NCBI GenBank assembly: GCA_023407175.1
Contig: JAEYMU010000039.1
Coordinates: 1-21,363 of the forward strand
Direction of reading: 5' to 3'
DNA from: Bacillota bacterium
Lineage (GTDB): Bacteria > Bacillota_A > Clostridia > Lachnospirales > Lachnospiraceae
Length of the DNA: 21,363 nucleotides
In this document: positions 14,706-21,363 of the stretch, piece by piece
Position numbering within the stretch: position 1 is the stretch's first letter
Layout: each line of letters opens with the position of its first letter
The notes under the pieces: generated by a model
What the model saw: only the letters and a program-made list of their open reading frames with translations
Told to the model about the DNA's origin: nothing
The model's database searches: none
Translations under genes and position numbers: made by a program

Positions 14706-15020
14706 TATTTTCGTAAAACACAGGTTAGTACCTTGAAAAATGAATGACCGTGCATGAGGGATACCCACCAAACAGGCTGCGTTGAAAACGTAAGTGAGAG
14801 AACGGAGAGCGGGCTGCTATGGGGAGGAATACGTCGCTAGAATGAGGGATAGGAACGACTTTTGTAGAAAACGGCAAATCTATTTTAATCTTTTTAACGT
14901 GGTGCATTGCCACATTTCTCAATGTCCCCCCCCCTTGTGGTGTACGCATCCCCTACCTGCGTGCATCACGTTAAGAAGATTAATATCAAACAGAAAATTA
15001 TAAAAGCAGGATGTTGAATG
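14706..15020. other. Structured non-coding block with a three-way-junction fold and a C9 tract
   Basis: No credible gene. GC is clearly above the flanks. ATGAGGGATA occurs at 14754-14763 and 14842-14851. Bases 14890-14978 fold into a closed three-way structure: a 17-nt outer stem (CTTTTTAACGTGGTGCA with TGCATCACGTTAAGAAG, 14962-14978, two mismatches), CCACA/TGTGG (14910-14914 / 14936-14940) and ACGCA/TGCGT (14944-14948 / 14958-14962). A run of nine C occupies 14926-14934. It could be a structured RNA, a replication or transfer origin, or recombinase-related DNA. Confidence 0.4.
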
Positions 15021-15683
15021 TTATTTAATTAATCTAAAGGTAGTATTTGAATGTGAATTCATAATAAAAGTAGTTATATCAGGTGATTGAGTGTTAAAAA
15101 GGCTATATAGATTAAATAACTCGTTATAAAATAGATAAAAGGCATAATCAATGTCTGATAAAAAATCAGTTCGTTTATTTGGGGTGTATTCATAAATTGC
15201 AATGCTACTGATTTCATGTTGCTTTTTTGCAGTAATTCTATGATTACCTTCTATTGTTATATAATGCGCATTTTTTCCCAGGTTTAGAGGAACTACAATA
15301 ATTGGTTTTGTTGTAGTAATATGCCCAAGGGAATAATCTTTTGTTGGAGAATAAATTATGTTCTCAAGATCTGCATCAACGCCAAAATCAGATAGAGGAG
15401 CTAAATAATATTTTTTTAGATCAACCACAGATAGAATGTGGGAAATATTAAAAAATAAGTGATAATTTTGACCAAATAGGTTGATATCATAAATAAAACG
15501 AGTATTTCCAAATTGCAAACGAGTATTTTTATTAATTGGTAAATTATTAAAATGATTAAGGATTAGGTGCCATCTAGAAAAGAAGTCGGTAAAATAATTT
15601 AGAGGATATAATTTTAAAAGTTCATCAAATAAAGAATCAAAATTAAAAATATAATCCTTTTGTTCATAAAAATTATATGGCAT
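15021..15683 (-). CDS. Hypothetical protein with a ParB-like GNHR motif
   Basis: 220 residues, very AT-rich, Tyr/Phe/Asn-rich; AGGAGG lies 8 bp before the ATG. No family recognised with certainty. At about residues 140-152, YITIEGNHRITAKK resembles the GxHRxxA nucleotide-binding motif of the ParB/Srx fold, preceded by PIIVVPLNLG, as in small ParB-like modules. N- and C-terminal parts are helical and aromatic. It is read away from the Lar-like gene across a 66-bp gap. A ParB-fold NTP-binding protein is the best guess; a real partition role is unlikely in an integrated element. Confidence 0.6.
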   Translation of the reverse strand: MPYNFYEQKDYIFNFDSLFDELLKLYPLNYFTDFFSRWHLILNHFNNLPINKNTRLQFGNTRFIYDINLFGQNYHLFFNISHILSVVDLKKYYLAPLSDFGVDADLENIIYSPTKDYSLGHITTTKPIIVVPLNLGKNAHYITIEGNHRITAKKQHEISSIAIYEYTPNKRTDFLSDIDYAFYLFYNELFNLYSLFNTQSPDITTFIMNSHSNTTFRLIK

Positions 15684-15749
15684 TATGTATTCCTCCTAAG
15701 TAATTTTATTAATCATATTTTACCATAAACTGTAAAGGGGCGAAACTAG

Positions 15750-16034
15750 ATGTTAGAAAATGAAAAATTTATGAAATTCAGGCGGGAATTGAAAAGGGAA
15801 AATTTGATTATCATTGGAACTCCGGGAGGTGGAAGAGGAATTCACCCATGGGATGGAATGCACCAATGTCCTAATTGCGGACATTATCCATGGATGCATG
15901 GAAAATCTGGAGATTACGAAACCGGCTATCCATATTATATACATTGTTCCAAATGTGGGGCAAGGTCAGAACAGGGAACGATTGAGGAGGTAATTACTAA
16001 GTGGAATTCCGGCGATTTTATAAAACCAAAATAA
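15750..16034 (+). CDS. Lar-like zinc-ribbon protein (restriction alleviation family)
   Basis: 94 residues with CPNCG (40-44) and CSKCG (66-70) pairs and the trailing EEVITKWNS, which together match the Lar/restriction-alleviation family pattern CPxCG...CxxCG...A/V..WN. In phage Rac, Lar modulates type I restriction to protect unmodified DNA, which would suit an incoming mobile element. A basic N-terminal extension (residues 1-30) is longer than usual. GGGGCG lies about 8 bp upstream of the ATG. It starts the run that leads to the recombinase (Xis remnant, TnpW-like, recombinase), consistent with an establishment function. The family match is by motif only. Confidence 0.65.
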   Translation: MLENEKFMKFRRELKRENLIIIGTPGGGRGIHPWDGMHQCPNCGHYPWMHGKSGDYETGYPYYIHCSKCGARSEQGTIEEVITKWNSGDFIKPK

Positions 16035-16059
16035 AGTATAGGAGTAGGAGGAAAAGCGA

Positions 16060-16155
16060 ATGGTAAAAGAAAGTATTTCGGTTTGGGAAAAAGTCAATCT
16101 AATGCTTGAAGAAGCAGCTGCTTACAGTAATATGGGAAATAAACGGAAAGTTTAG
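16060..16155 (+). pseudogene. Truncated Tn916-type excisionase (Xis) remnant
   Basis: A 31-residue ORF with GGAGG about 7 bp upstream of its ATG. Residues ~5-25 (SISVWEKVNLMLEEAAAYSN) match the beginning of Tn916-family Xis proteins, whose normal start is IPIWERYTLTIEEASKYF; the full protein is about 67 residues and continues with IGENKLR and a winged-helix. Here the sequence departs at GNKRKV and stops, so the DNA-binding wing is missing. It sits in the expected place between the Lar-like gene and the recombinase. If no other Xis is present, excision may be impaired, although large serine recombinases use other directionality factors. Confidence 0.7.
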
Positions 16156-16192
16156 TATTTTGTTTCTGAAATAAAATTAAAGGAGGTTAAGG

Positions 16193-16294
16193 ATGAGAAA
16201 CAAGGTGAGAAAAGAGATTAAGGTAAAAGTGGTTTATGGAGAAAAGAAGCTGACAGAATGTATGAAAAATATACTAAAGAATAGGGCAAGTTAA
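16193..16294 (+). CDS. TnpW-like micro-protein upstream of the recombinase
   Basis: A 33-residue basic peptide with a strong ribosome site (AAAGGAGG, spacing 5). The core VYGEKKLTECMKNIL resembles the short peptides (TnpW-type) that precede TnpX-like recombinases in Tn4451-family clostridial elements. It is 37 bp upstream of the recombinase ATG and probably co-translated with it. Function unknown; the clostridial family assignment is from memory of the pattern and is tentative. Confidence 0.5.
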   Translation: MRNKVRKEIKVKVVYGEKKLTECMKNILKNRAS

Positions 16295-16331
16295 TATAAT
16301 AACTTCTTTCTGTAGAGACGGAGAATGAATT

Positions 16332-17909
16332 ATGGATGGAAATCGTGCTGTTTTATATCTTAGGCTTTCTAAAGAGGATGTGGATAAGCTCAAAAAGGGC
16401 GATGACAGCGCAAGCATTAAGAATCAGAGACTTTTACTTACGGATTTTGCATTAGAAAGAGGTTATCAGATAATTGATGTGTACTCTGACGATAATGAAA
16501 GCGGATTGTATGATAATCGCCCTGAGTTTGAGAGGATGATTGAGGATACAAAGCTGGATAAATTTGATATTATCATAGCAAAAAGCCAATCTAGATTTTC
16601 TAGAAATATGGAACATATCGAAAAACTGCTGCATCATGATTTTCTATTGTTTGGGATTCGGTTTATTGGTGTGACTGACAATACCGACACAAAGGATATT
16701 GGAAATAAAAAATCGAGGCAGATCAATGGCCTGGTAAATGAATGGTACTGTGAAGATCTGTCCAAGAATATCAGAAGTGTATTTAAAGTAAAGATGAAGG
16801 CTGGGCAGTTTTTAGGATCCAGTTGCGCATACGGATATATAAAGGATCCTTATGATCACAATCATTTGCTTATAGATGATTATGCGGCAGAAGTTGTTCG
16901 CCGGATATATGATTTGTATCTGCAAGGCTATGGAAAGGGGAAGATTGGTGCTCAGCTATCAAAGGAAGGGGTATTGATCCCTACTTTATATAAAAGAGAG
17001 GTATTAGAAATTAATTATAATAATGCTCGGATTCTGGATACCACAAAAACATGGTCTTATCAGACGATTCATCATATTTTAAATAATCAGGTATATATTG
17101 GAAACATGATTCAGAATAAGTACAATAAAATATCTTATAAGGATAAGAAAGTAAAAAGACTCCCCAAAGAACAATGGATTACCGTTGAAGGTACGCATGA
17201 GTCGATCATTGATAAAAATACATGGGAAAGAGTACAGGAAAGGCAGAGTATTAGAACCCGGAGCGTTATCAACCGGCCGGATGGACTGTTTTCTGGAAAG
17301 CTTTTTTGTGCGGACTGCAAACATTCCATGAGCAGAAATTATGCAAGAAGGGGCGGAAATGGATTCATCGGGTATATTTGCAAAATATATAAAACCAAAG
17401 GAAAACAATTCTGCTTAAGCCATGCAATATTAAATGAAGATTTAGAAAGAGCTGTTTTACGCTCAATTAAGGCAGAGGCAAAAAAAATATTGAATGAGGA
17501 TGATCTTGACGAATTGAGCAGATATGAAGTCTGTAAAGAAAAGAAAATCACTTCTGAAAATCAGATGAAGGGAATTAAAAAACAGATATCTAAAATTCAA
17601 AATTATAAACAGGGGGCATTAGAGCAATATTTAGATAAAGTCATATCCAAAACAGATTTTGACCGGTATGTGGAAGATTATGAGTCGAAGATAAAAGAAT
17701 TCCAGAAACAACTTGATAGTTTGAAAAAGGAAGAAAAAGCTGAAGTATTGCTAAATAATATGTATGATGAATGGGTGGAGGCTTTTAAAGATTACATAAA
17801 CATTGAGAAACTAGATAAAAATATAGTGAATGAATTAATTAAAAGAATTGAAGTAAATGAAGATGGATCTATTGTTATTTATTATAGGTTCTGTAATCCG
17901 TTTATCTGA
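16332..17909 (+). CDS. Large serine recombinase (TnpX-like integrase)
   Basis: This enzyme cuts att sites through a 5'-phosphoserine link and integrates or excises the element. Residues 5-150 are the resolvase fold: YLRLSKED with nucleophile Ser13, DSASIKNQ (25-32), and SRFSRN (66-74 region) with catalytic arginines. Residues ~160-270 are the recombinase domain, then CADCKHSM followed by C...C (about 329-367), the zinc-ribbon domain, and a long coiled coil (about 400-470). At 525 aa it is full length with no frameshift. GGAG lies 10 bp before ATG 16332. It is the last gene before chromosome-like DNA, marking the right end of the element; the att core cannot be fixed from one end. Confidence 0.95.
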   Translation: MDGNRAVLYLRLSKEDVDKLKKGDDSASIKNQRLLLTDFALERGYQIIDVYSDDNESGLYDNRPEFERMIEDTKLDKFDIIIAKSQSRFSRNMEHIEKLLHHDFLLFGIRFIGVTDNTDTKDIGNKKSRQINGLVNEWYCEDLSKNIRSVFKVKMKAGQFLGSSCAYGYIKDPYDHNHLLIDDYAAEVVRRIYDLYLQGYGKGKIGAQLSKEGVLIPTLYKREVLEINYNNARILDTTKTWSYQTIHHILNNQVYIGNMIQNKYNKISYKDKKVKRLPKEQWITVEGTHESIIDKNTWERVQERQSIRTRSVINRPDGLFSGKLFCADCKHSMSRNYARRGGNGFIGYICKIYKTKGKQFCLSHAILNEDLERAVLRSIKAEAKKILNEDDLDELSRYEVCKEKKITSENQMKGIKKQISKIQNYKQGALEQYLDKVISKTDFDRYVEDYESKIKEFQKQLDSLKKEEKAEVLLNNMYDEWVEAFKDYINIEKLDKNIVNELIKRIEVNEDGSIVIYYRFCNPFI

Positions 17910-18002
17910 TCAGACGAAAGAGTGTCTTCCTTATTTATATATAACATGTGTGGTTTATACGTAGGGGAAGCGGCAAAAATTTAATGCGGATAGAAGCGGC
18001 GG

Positions 18003-18033
18003 TTCATCGTATGATGATGAATGGATTTTTTAT
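18003..18033 (+). terminator. Candidate terminator after the recombinase
   Basis: TTCATC (18003-18008) pairs with GATGAA (18016-18021), followed by a T-rich run (ATTTTTTATTTT). The stem is weak. It lies 94 bp after the recombinase stop, in the 155-bp gap that should also contain the right attachment site. Confidence 0.3.
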
Positions 18034-18064
18034 TTTGCGGCATTAGTGCAATAAAATTTTCATT

Positions 18065-18490
18065 TTAATATACGCCCCATGAATTTAAATATCTTCCCAG
18101 TTCATTTGCTTCAATTAAGATATGATCATATAAAAATTTTTGAAGGTCTTCCTTTAGTTGAGTGAGTACCTTTACAGGATTCCTTCCGAGCTCATCCATA
18201 TCTATGGATAAAATACTTTTTTCCAGAGCATAGAGAGATTTGCGGTGAATAAAATATTTTGGATATCTGTATTTTTTCATTAGCATTTCCTTTGTATAAA
18301 CATGATAGGATGCATAATCACGCAATGAGCGGACGATATCTAATAATTGGGCATTGGTTACATTTGTACAGTTGTTTGTTAAAAGTTGTTCAATGTCTCT
18401 GCCAATACGAAACAACTCCCGGTGTTGTTCATCAAGAATTTTAACACCGCATTCTACTTCCCTGCTCCAATCGAATTTAAAATCAAACAT
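18065..18490 (-). CDS. Hemerythrin-like protein with degenerate iron ligands
   Basis: Bacteriohemerythrins are four-helix bundles that bind O2 with a di-iron centre held by five His, one Glu and one Asp. The 141-residue length and the frame W...V..GVK.LDEQH...LF, YHVYTKEMLM, YP....H and YDHI match the family. However three ligand positions are changed: the bridging Glu (four after the second His) is Lys, the second His of HxxxH is Leu, and the Asp five after the last His is Ala. So this copy probably cannot hold a normal di-iron site. GAAGGAG lies about 6 bp before the ATG. It could be a sensor or a decaying paralogue. Confidence 0.82.
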   Translation of the reverse strand: MFDFKFDWSREVECGVKILDEQHRELFRIGRDIEQLLTNNCTNVTNAQLLDIVRSLRDYASYHVYTKEMLMKKYRYPKYFIHRKSLYALEKSILSIDMDELGRNPVKVLTQLKEDLQKFLYDHILIEANELGRYLNSWGVY

Positions 18491-18521
18491 GGAATCTCCT
18501 TCAACATAATATAAGCAACAA

Positions 18522-18545
18522 TTTCAATAATATAATATTGAAATA
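18522..18545. promoter_or_regulatory. Operator-like inverted repeat upstream of the hemerythrin-like gene
   Basis: ATTTCAATA (18522-18530) and TATTGAAAT (18537-18545), perfect 9-bp arms with a 6-bp spacer. It lies 32 bp upstream of the minus-strand start, over the likely -10 region (TATATT/TATTAT). It does not match the PerR or LexA consensus. Confidence 0.45.
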
Positions 18546-18612
18546 ATATACGCAAGAGGAAAATGAAAAAAAAATATCAATTAATAGGAACGTATTGAAG
18601 GGAAGGAAAAAG

Positions 18613-18684
18613 ATGGGTAGAAAACAGATTGGTTATATTCTAAAGGAGTTACACAGGCAGAAAGGAATGAAAAGCGGGGAGTTA
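18613..18684 (+). pseudogene. Stub of an XRE-family regulator gene
   Basis: GGAAGG precedes an ATG that encodes MGRKQIGYILKELHRQKGMK then SGELL, which looks like the beginning of clostridial XRE regulators (MGRxQxGxxLKELRxxKxxxxGEL). Similarity ends at 18684, exactly where the terminator hairpin and 3' end of the opposite-strand gene begin, so the rest of the gene was deleted or replaced. Confidence 0.45.
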
Positions 18685-18693
18685 TTACTCCCC
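18676..18693 (-). terminator. Hairpin at the 3' end of the 47-residue protein gene
   Basis: GGGGAGT/ACTCCCC with a TATT loop overlaps the minus-strand stop codon (18685-18687); GCTTTT follows on the minus strand. A short but perfect 7-bp GC-rich stem. Confidence 0.5.
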
Positions 18694-18828
18694 ACCGGGA
18701 CCGTCCTTGCGTGGAACCTCATCAGGAATTATATTTTTTGCCGATTCGTCTGGTGAAGTCCCTTTTTTATTAGTGGGATAGCCCGGATGTTCTTTTTCCT
18801 TTGCGGATGTTGATTTCAGATCACTCAT
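18685..18828 (-). CDS. Small hydrophilic protein, function unknown
   Basis: 47 residues rich in Lys, Glu, Pro, Ser and Gly, ending KDGPGGE; predicted disordered, with no cysteine and no membrane segment. GGAGGG lies 9 bp before ATG 18828, which selects this start over the longer frame (to 18942) that lacks a ribosome site. It precedes no other minus-strand gene and is ended by a hairpin overlapping its stop. Not recognised. It lies directly downstream of the cold-shock gene's terminator, so it is probably a separate transcript. Confidence 0.6.
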   Translation of the reverse strand: MSDLKSTSAKEKEHPGYPTNKKGTSPDESAKNIIPDEVPRKDGPGGE

Positions 18829-18929
18829 AGTGGCGTACCCTCCTTTCAAAGATAGAATGCTCAATGAAAGAAAAAATATGCAAAGAGCGGCAGTTAAATT
18901 ATTTATATGAAAGGTAATTCCTATTAAAT

Positions 18930-18960
18930 AAAAAAAGACCACTTAAAAGTGATCTTTTTA
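18930..18960 (-). terminator. Terminator of the cold-shock gene
   Basis: On the minus strand AAAAAGATCACTT pairs with AAGTGGTCTTTTT around a TT loop, followed by further T. It begins about 10 bp after the csp stop. Confidence 0.85.
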
Positions 18961-18969
18961 GGATTCTGC

Positions 18970-19170
18970 TTATGCAGGAAGGACATTAACGGCCTGTAAG
19001 CCTTTGGCGCCATTTGTAACGTCAAATGTTACAGCCTGGCCATCTTCCAATGTCTTATATCCATCCATTGAAAGACCAGAGTAATGAACAAATACATCAT
19101 CTCCGTTTTCATCAGAGATAAATCCAAATCCTTTTTGTGAATTAAACCACTTTACTGTACCTTTGCTCAT
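18970..19170 (-). CDS. Cold-shock protein (CspA family)
   Basis: A 66-residue single OB-fold RNA/DNA chaperone that melts secondary structure in mRNA. GTVKWFN (4-10), RNP1 KGFGFI (13-18) and RNP2 VFVHY (26-30) are all present, with the usual ending ([10 protein letters not shown]). AAGGAGG lies 8 bp before the ATG. It has a single-gene layout with its own promoter (19325-19297), a ~120-nt leader that folds into a 23-bp stem, and its own terminator. Long structured leaders are the standard way csp mRNAs sense temperature, so post-transcriptional control is likely. Confidence 0.97.
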   Translation of the reverse strand: MSKGTVKWFNSQKGFGFISDENGDDVFVHYSGLSMDGYKTLEDGQAVTFDVTNGAKGLQAVNVLPA

Positions 19171-19216
19171 AAAAGATACCTCCTTATTTTTAATATACTT
19201 TACAAAATCAAAAAAT

Positions 19217-19268
19217 CACATATCTTTTGTAAATCATTAATATAATAATGACTTACAAAAAATATGTG
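19217..19268 (-). promoter_or_regulatory. Long hairpin in the csp mRNA leader
   Basis: Arms of 23 nt: 19217-19239 (CACATATCTTTTGTAAATC...) and 19246-19268, with a 6-nt loop. The two DNA mismatches become G-U pairs in the minus-strand RNA but C-A mismatches in the plus-strand RNA, which indicates selection for folding in the csp transcript. It ends 46 nt before the csp start codon. Confidence 0.75.
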
Positions 19269-19296
19269 AAATCAGAATTTATTAAAATACTATTAG

Positions 19297-19325
19297 ATGA
19301 TAGCATAAGAAAAAATAAAAGTCAA
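19297..19325 (-). promoter_or_regulatory. Promoter of the cold-shock gene
   Basis: Minus strand TTGACT (19325-19320), 17-bp spacer, TATCAT (19302-19297) with a TGC extension. The predicted start near 19290 places the 23-bp hairpin about 20 nt into the mRNA. Confidence 0.75.
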
Positions 19326-19447
19326 GCCATAAGTGACATCCTTCCTATATTTAAAAATCTTTTACATACACATCAGTTGTATTTTAAAGGTTTTTCTGGT
19401 ATTTTATTGAAAGAACGCAATATTTGACGGAAGAAGGAGTAATGTTT

Positions 19448-20725
19448 ATGATTTTTCAATTAGATCAACTCTTATTTAGTTTATCTATGGGGCTGGATGC
19501 CGTGGAACACGAAGTGCTTGGAACAACCACAAATCACGGGAAAAGAATAGCTATTCTGGTCTCAAAGATGGGTAAACATCTTGGATTGGAAAGGAGTCAG
19601 CTGATTGGTCTCTTTTCCTCTGGGCTTCTGCATGATAACGCTGTCAGTGAACATCGGCTCTCAATACAGTCTGGAAAAGAACAAATGCTTAACATGAGAT
19701 TGCATTCCATACGAGGTGAAGAAAATGCAATGTTTTTACCATTTCCAGAAAGTATAGAAGGCTATATCAAATATCATCATGAATTTGTTGATCGGTCCGG
19801 GCCATTTGGGCTTGATGCCAACACGATTCCATTGGGGGCCCAGTTGATTGCGATCGCAGATGATTTGGACATGCGCTTTGATTTAAGCCTTGAGGAAACC
19901 CGGCTGCTTGAAAACGTGACTACATATATTAAAAATAAGCGTGGAGTATACTACACAAAAATTGCGGCGGATGCGATGTTGGAAATCATGACGGAAGAAC
20001 TGATCAGGGGCTTGCGTAATGACTCTGTGGATGCTGTGTTTCATGATACGATTCCTCAGTGGATTGTAAATAAACCGGCTGTGGAAATTATGAAAATTGC
20101 GGAGATTATAGGCCGCATCACAGACTATAAATCCACATTTACGGCAAAACATTCAACGCAGATAGCGAATAGAGCTTATCTAATGGCTCATTATTATGAT
20201 TTAGATGAGGATACTTGTGCCAAAATATATATAGCCGCTGCTTTTCATGATATCGGTAAATTAATGATCCCGATTGAGATACTTGAAAAACCGGGAAAGC
20301 TGACCGATGAAGAATTTGAAATCATAAAGAGCCATGTTCATTGGAGTTATATTATGCTGAAGGATATTGCCGGCTTGGAAGAAATTTGTAAGTGGGCAGT
20401 CACACATCACAGAAAATTAAATGGAACAGGGTATCCTGATCTGCCGGCTATCTATTTGGTAAATGATTTTGTCTGCCGGCTTATGACCTGTATTGATATT
20501 TATCAAGCGGTTCGTGAGCCGCGGCCTTATCATACAGGACGTACACATGAGGAGACAATGGTCATTATGAATGGTATGGTGGAAAAAGGAGAAATTGATA
20601 AAAAAATGACGAATGATTTAGATACCGTCATGGCATGCATTACGGATGGCGATGGTAATGTACCGGATCCCTTTACGGAAGAATACCGGGAACTATTGCA
20701 AAGGATATTAGCGAGAAAAGACTGA
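19448..20725 (+). CDS. Tandem HD / HD-GYP protein, probable cyclic-di-GMP phosphodiesterase
   Basis: HD-GYP enzymes hydrolyse cyclic-di-GMP to GMP. The second half (about 220-400) has the complete set: KHSTQIA, HDIGK (about 275-279), SHVHWS, and HHRKLNGTGYP, the GYP motif, with DFVCRLMTCIDIYQA after it. The first half repeats the fold in weakened form (NHGKR, LLHDN, YHHEF...SGPFG), probably regulatory. No sensor or membrane domain. The start is ATG 19448, 8 bp after GGAG; ATG 19442 in the same frame is only 2 bp from it. 33 bp before the next gene, which is likely co-transcribed. Confidence 0.88.
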   Translation: MIFQLDQLLFSLSMGLDAVEHEVLGTTTNHGKRIAILVSKMGKHLGLERSQLIGLFSSGLLHDNAVSEHRLSIQSGKEQMLNMRLHSIRGEENAMFLPFPESIEGYIKYHHEFVDRSGPFGLDANTIPLGAQLIAIADDLDMRFDLSLEETRLLENVTTYIKNKRGVYYTKIAADAMLEIMTEELIRGLRNDSVDAVFHDTIPQWIVNKPAVEIMKIAEIIGRITDYKSTFTAKHSTQIANRAYLMAHYYDLDEDTCAKIYIAAAFHDIGKLMIPIEILEKPGKLTDEEFEIIKSHVHWSYIMLKDIAGLEEICKWAVTHHRKLNGTGYPDLPAIYLVNDFVCRLMTCIDIYQAVREPRPYHTGRTHEETMVIMNGMVEKGEIDKKMTNDLDTVMACITDGDGNVPDPFTEEYRELLQRILARKD

Positions 20726-20757
20726 AACCAAAGTGGATTTTAGCGAAAGGAAAAAAG

Positions 20758-21150
20758 ATGAGAAGGTATAAAATTGCGTCAATTATAATGATCATTCATG
20801 GTGGTTGTATGGAACTGGGTGGTTGCCTTGCTTTGATCCCTGTTTTGTTGTCAGGCACTGATAAAGCTGATATGGATAACTACTTTTCATTTATTATTCC
20901 CTATTTGCAGGAAAACCTAAGCCTGATGATGATAATCGGCGGAATATATGGGATGATCAGAGTGATTGGAGCTGTAGGTTTATGGAAAAACAGGATGTGG
21001 GGGTTGGTTTTGTCTGTTATAAATTGTGTAATCACAATGGCTCTGATGATATTTATGCTTCCCGCAGGCATTATGGACGGTATATTTGCTTTTGCTGCGT
21101 TACTTCTTATTCTTGTTCAATTTTTTGGAACCAAGAAAATTATAGAATGA
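20758..21150 (+). CDS. Small four-helix membrane protein, function unknown
   Basis: 130 residues with hydrophobic segments at about 5-31 (containing HGGCMELGG), 50-73, 78-100 and 102-124; short basic ends. The IIMIIHGG..E.GG start and the LP.GI.DGI segment recur in conserved clostridial membrane proteins of unknown role. The start ATG at 20758 has AAAGGAAAAA upstream. It follows the HD-GYP gene by 32 bp. No transport motif or catalytic residue is visible. Confidence 0.75.
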   Translation: MRRYKIASIIMIIHGGCMELGGCLALIPVLLSGTDKADMDNYFSFIIPYLQENLSLMMIIGGIYGMIRVIGAVGLWKNRMWGLVLSVINCVITMALMIFMLPAGIMDGIFAFAALLLILVQFFGTKKIIE

Positions 21151-21186
21151 AATTATATGGTGAAGTGATTAAAAATATATTCAAAA

Positions 21187-21230
21187 TGTAACATGGCTGT
21201 GACACAACTGTAACATTGGCTGCCGATAAT
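21187..21230 (+). promoter_or_regulatory. Three PHO-box-like repeats and a -10 element
   Basis: TGTAACA (21187-21193), TGTGACA (21198-21204) and TGTAACA (21209-21215) recur with an exact 11-bp period, the spacing of PhoB/PhoP tandem boxes. GATAAT (21225-21230) follows 9 bp later in the place of the -10, with no -35 needed. This suggests a phosphate-starvation promoter reading rightwards out of the window, perhaps into a pst operon. Confidence 0.6.
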
Positions 21231-21273
21231 CTTGTAAATAAAAGCCTGCAAATAAAAAGTCAAGGCTAAATCA

Positions 21274-21360
21274 ATGAACATTGAAAATTTTATACAGGTT
21301 GAAAAGCAGGTATCAAAAGAAGACCATCACAAAGTGCTGGTCGAAAAATCAGAGTTTTAG
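21274..21360 (+). CDS. Possible 28-residue peptide after the PHO-box promoter
   Basis: ATG 21274 with AAGG 8 bp upstream, ending at TAG 21358-21360. A charged peptide (MNIENFIQVEKQVSKEDHHK, then VLVEKSEF) with no recognisable family. It may be a short leader peptide or chance. Confidence 0.25.
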   Translation: MNIENFIQVEKQVSKEDHHKVLVEKSEF

Positions 21361-21363
21361 ATT

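Noticed and set aside
14725..14949. Minus-strand frame of 74 codons in the structured block
   Set aside because: No ribosome site, no recognisable domain, and overlapped by another equally weak frame on the plus strand; the block looks non-coding.

Overview
The window is low-GC Firmicutes DNA, most probably from a Lachnospiraceae/Clostridia gut anaerobe. This rests on the composition, strong GGAGG ribosome sites, perfect sigma-A promoters, a GAAC-N4-GTTC LexA box, and protein families typical of clostridial integrative elements (MobP-type relaxase, Tn916-type Xis remnant, TnpX-like large serine recombinase). Species cannot be named from sequence alone.

Layout. From 1 to about 18.0 kb is the interior and right end of an integrative mobilizable or conjugative element; from about 18.06 kb on is probably chromosome. 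The left edge has a relaxase lacking its N-terminus (43-1329) and a Fic AMP-transferase (1407-2270). A compact type I toxin-antitoxin locus follows (about 2275-2587; a 28-residue holin-like membrane toxin opposed by a convergent RNA), then a dense hairpin array that may be an origin of transfer (2678-2853). An AT-rich accessory stretch (3.0-8.3 kb) carries a TIR-domain protein, a radical SAM/SPASM enzyme with a 51-residue Trp/Asp-rich precursor peptide (a probable unnamed RiPP pair), a GHKL ATPase with a C-terminal PD-(D/E)XK-like nuclease region, and a RES-domain protein. This looks like a defence or conflict island with two predicted NAD-consuming enzymes, an ATPase-nuclease and a peptide-modification pair.

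An SOS cassette (8.4-10.7 kb) contains an SRAP/YedK-type abasic-site crosslinker, a Y-family polymerase under a textbook LexA-box promoter, and a small companion protein. On the minus strand is a two-gene unit of a DUF5710/zinc-finger-like protein followed by a HipA-like kinase (12733-10825). Next come a membrane-anchored J-domain protein, an XRE repressor facing two identical-consensus operators and a divergent promoter that would transcribe a heavily folded leader, a small HTH protein, a structured non-coding block (14.7-15.0 kb) and an unknown protein with a ParB-like motif. The integration end follows: Lar-like zinc ribbon, truncated Xis, TnpW-like micro-protein and large serine recombinase (16332-17909).

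The flank (18.06-21.36 kb) carries a hemerythrin-fold protein that has lost several iron ligands, the stub of an XRE gene, a 47-residue hydrophilic protein, a cold-shock protein with a long leader folding into a 23-bp stem, a tandem HD/HD-GYP protein (probable cyclic-di-GMP phosphodiesterase), a small membrane protein, and three 11-bp-phased PHO-box-like repeats at the right edge. No tRNA, rRNA, CRISPR array or complete insertion sequence was seen.
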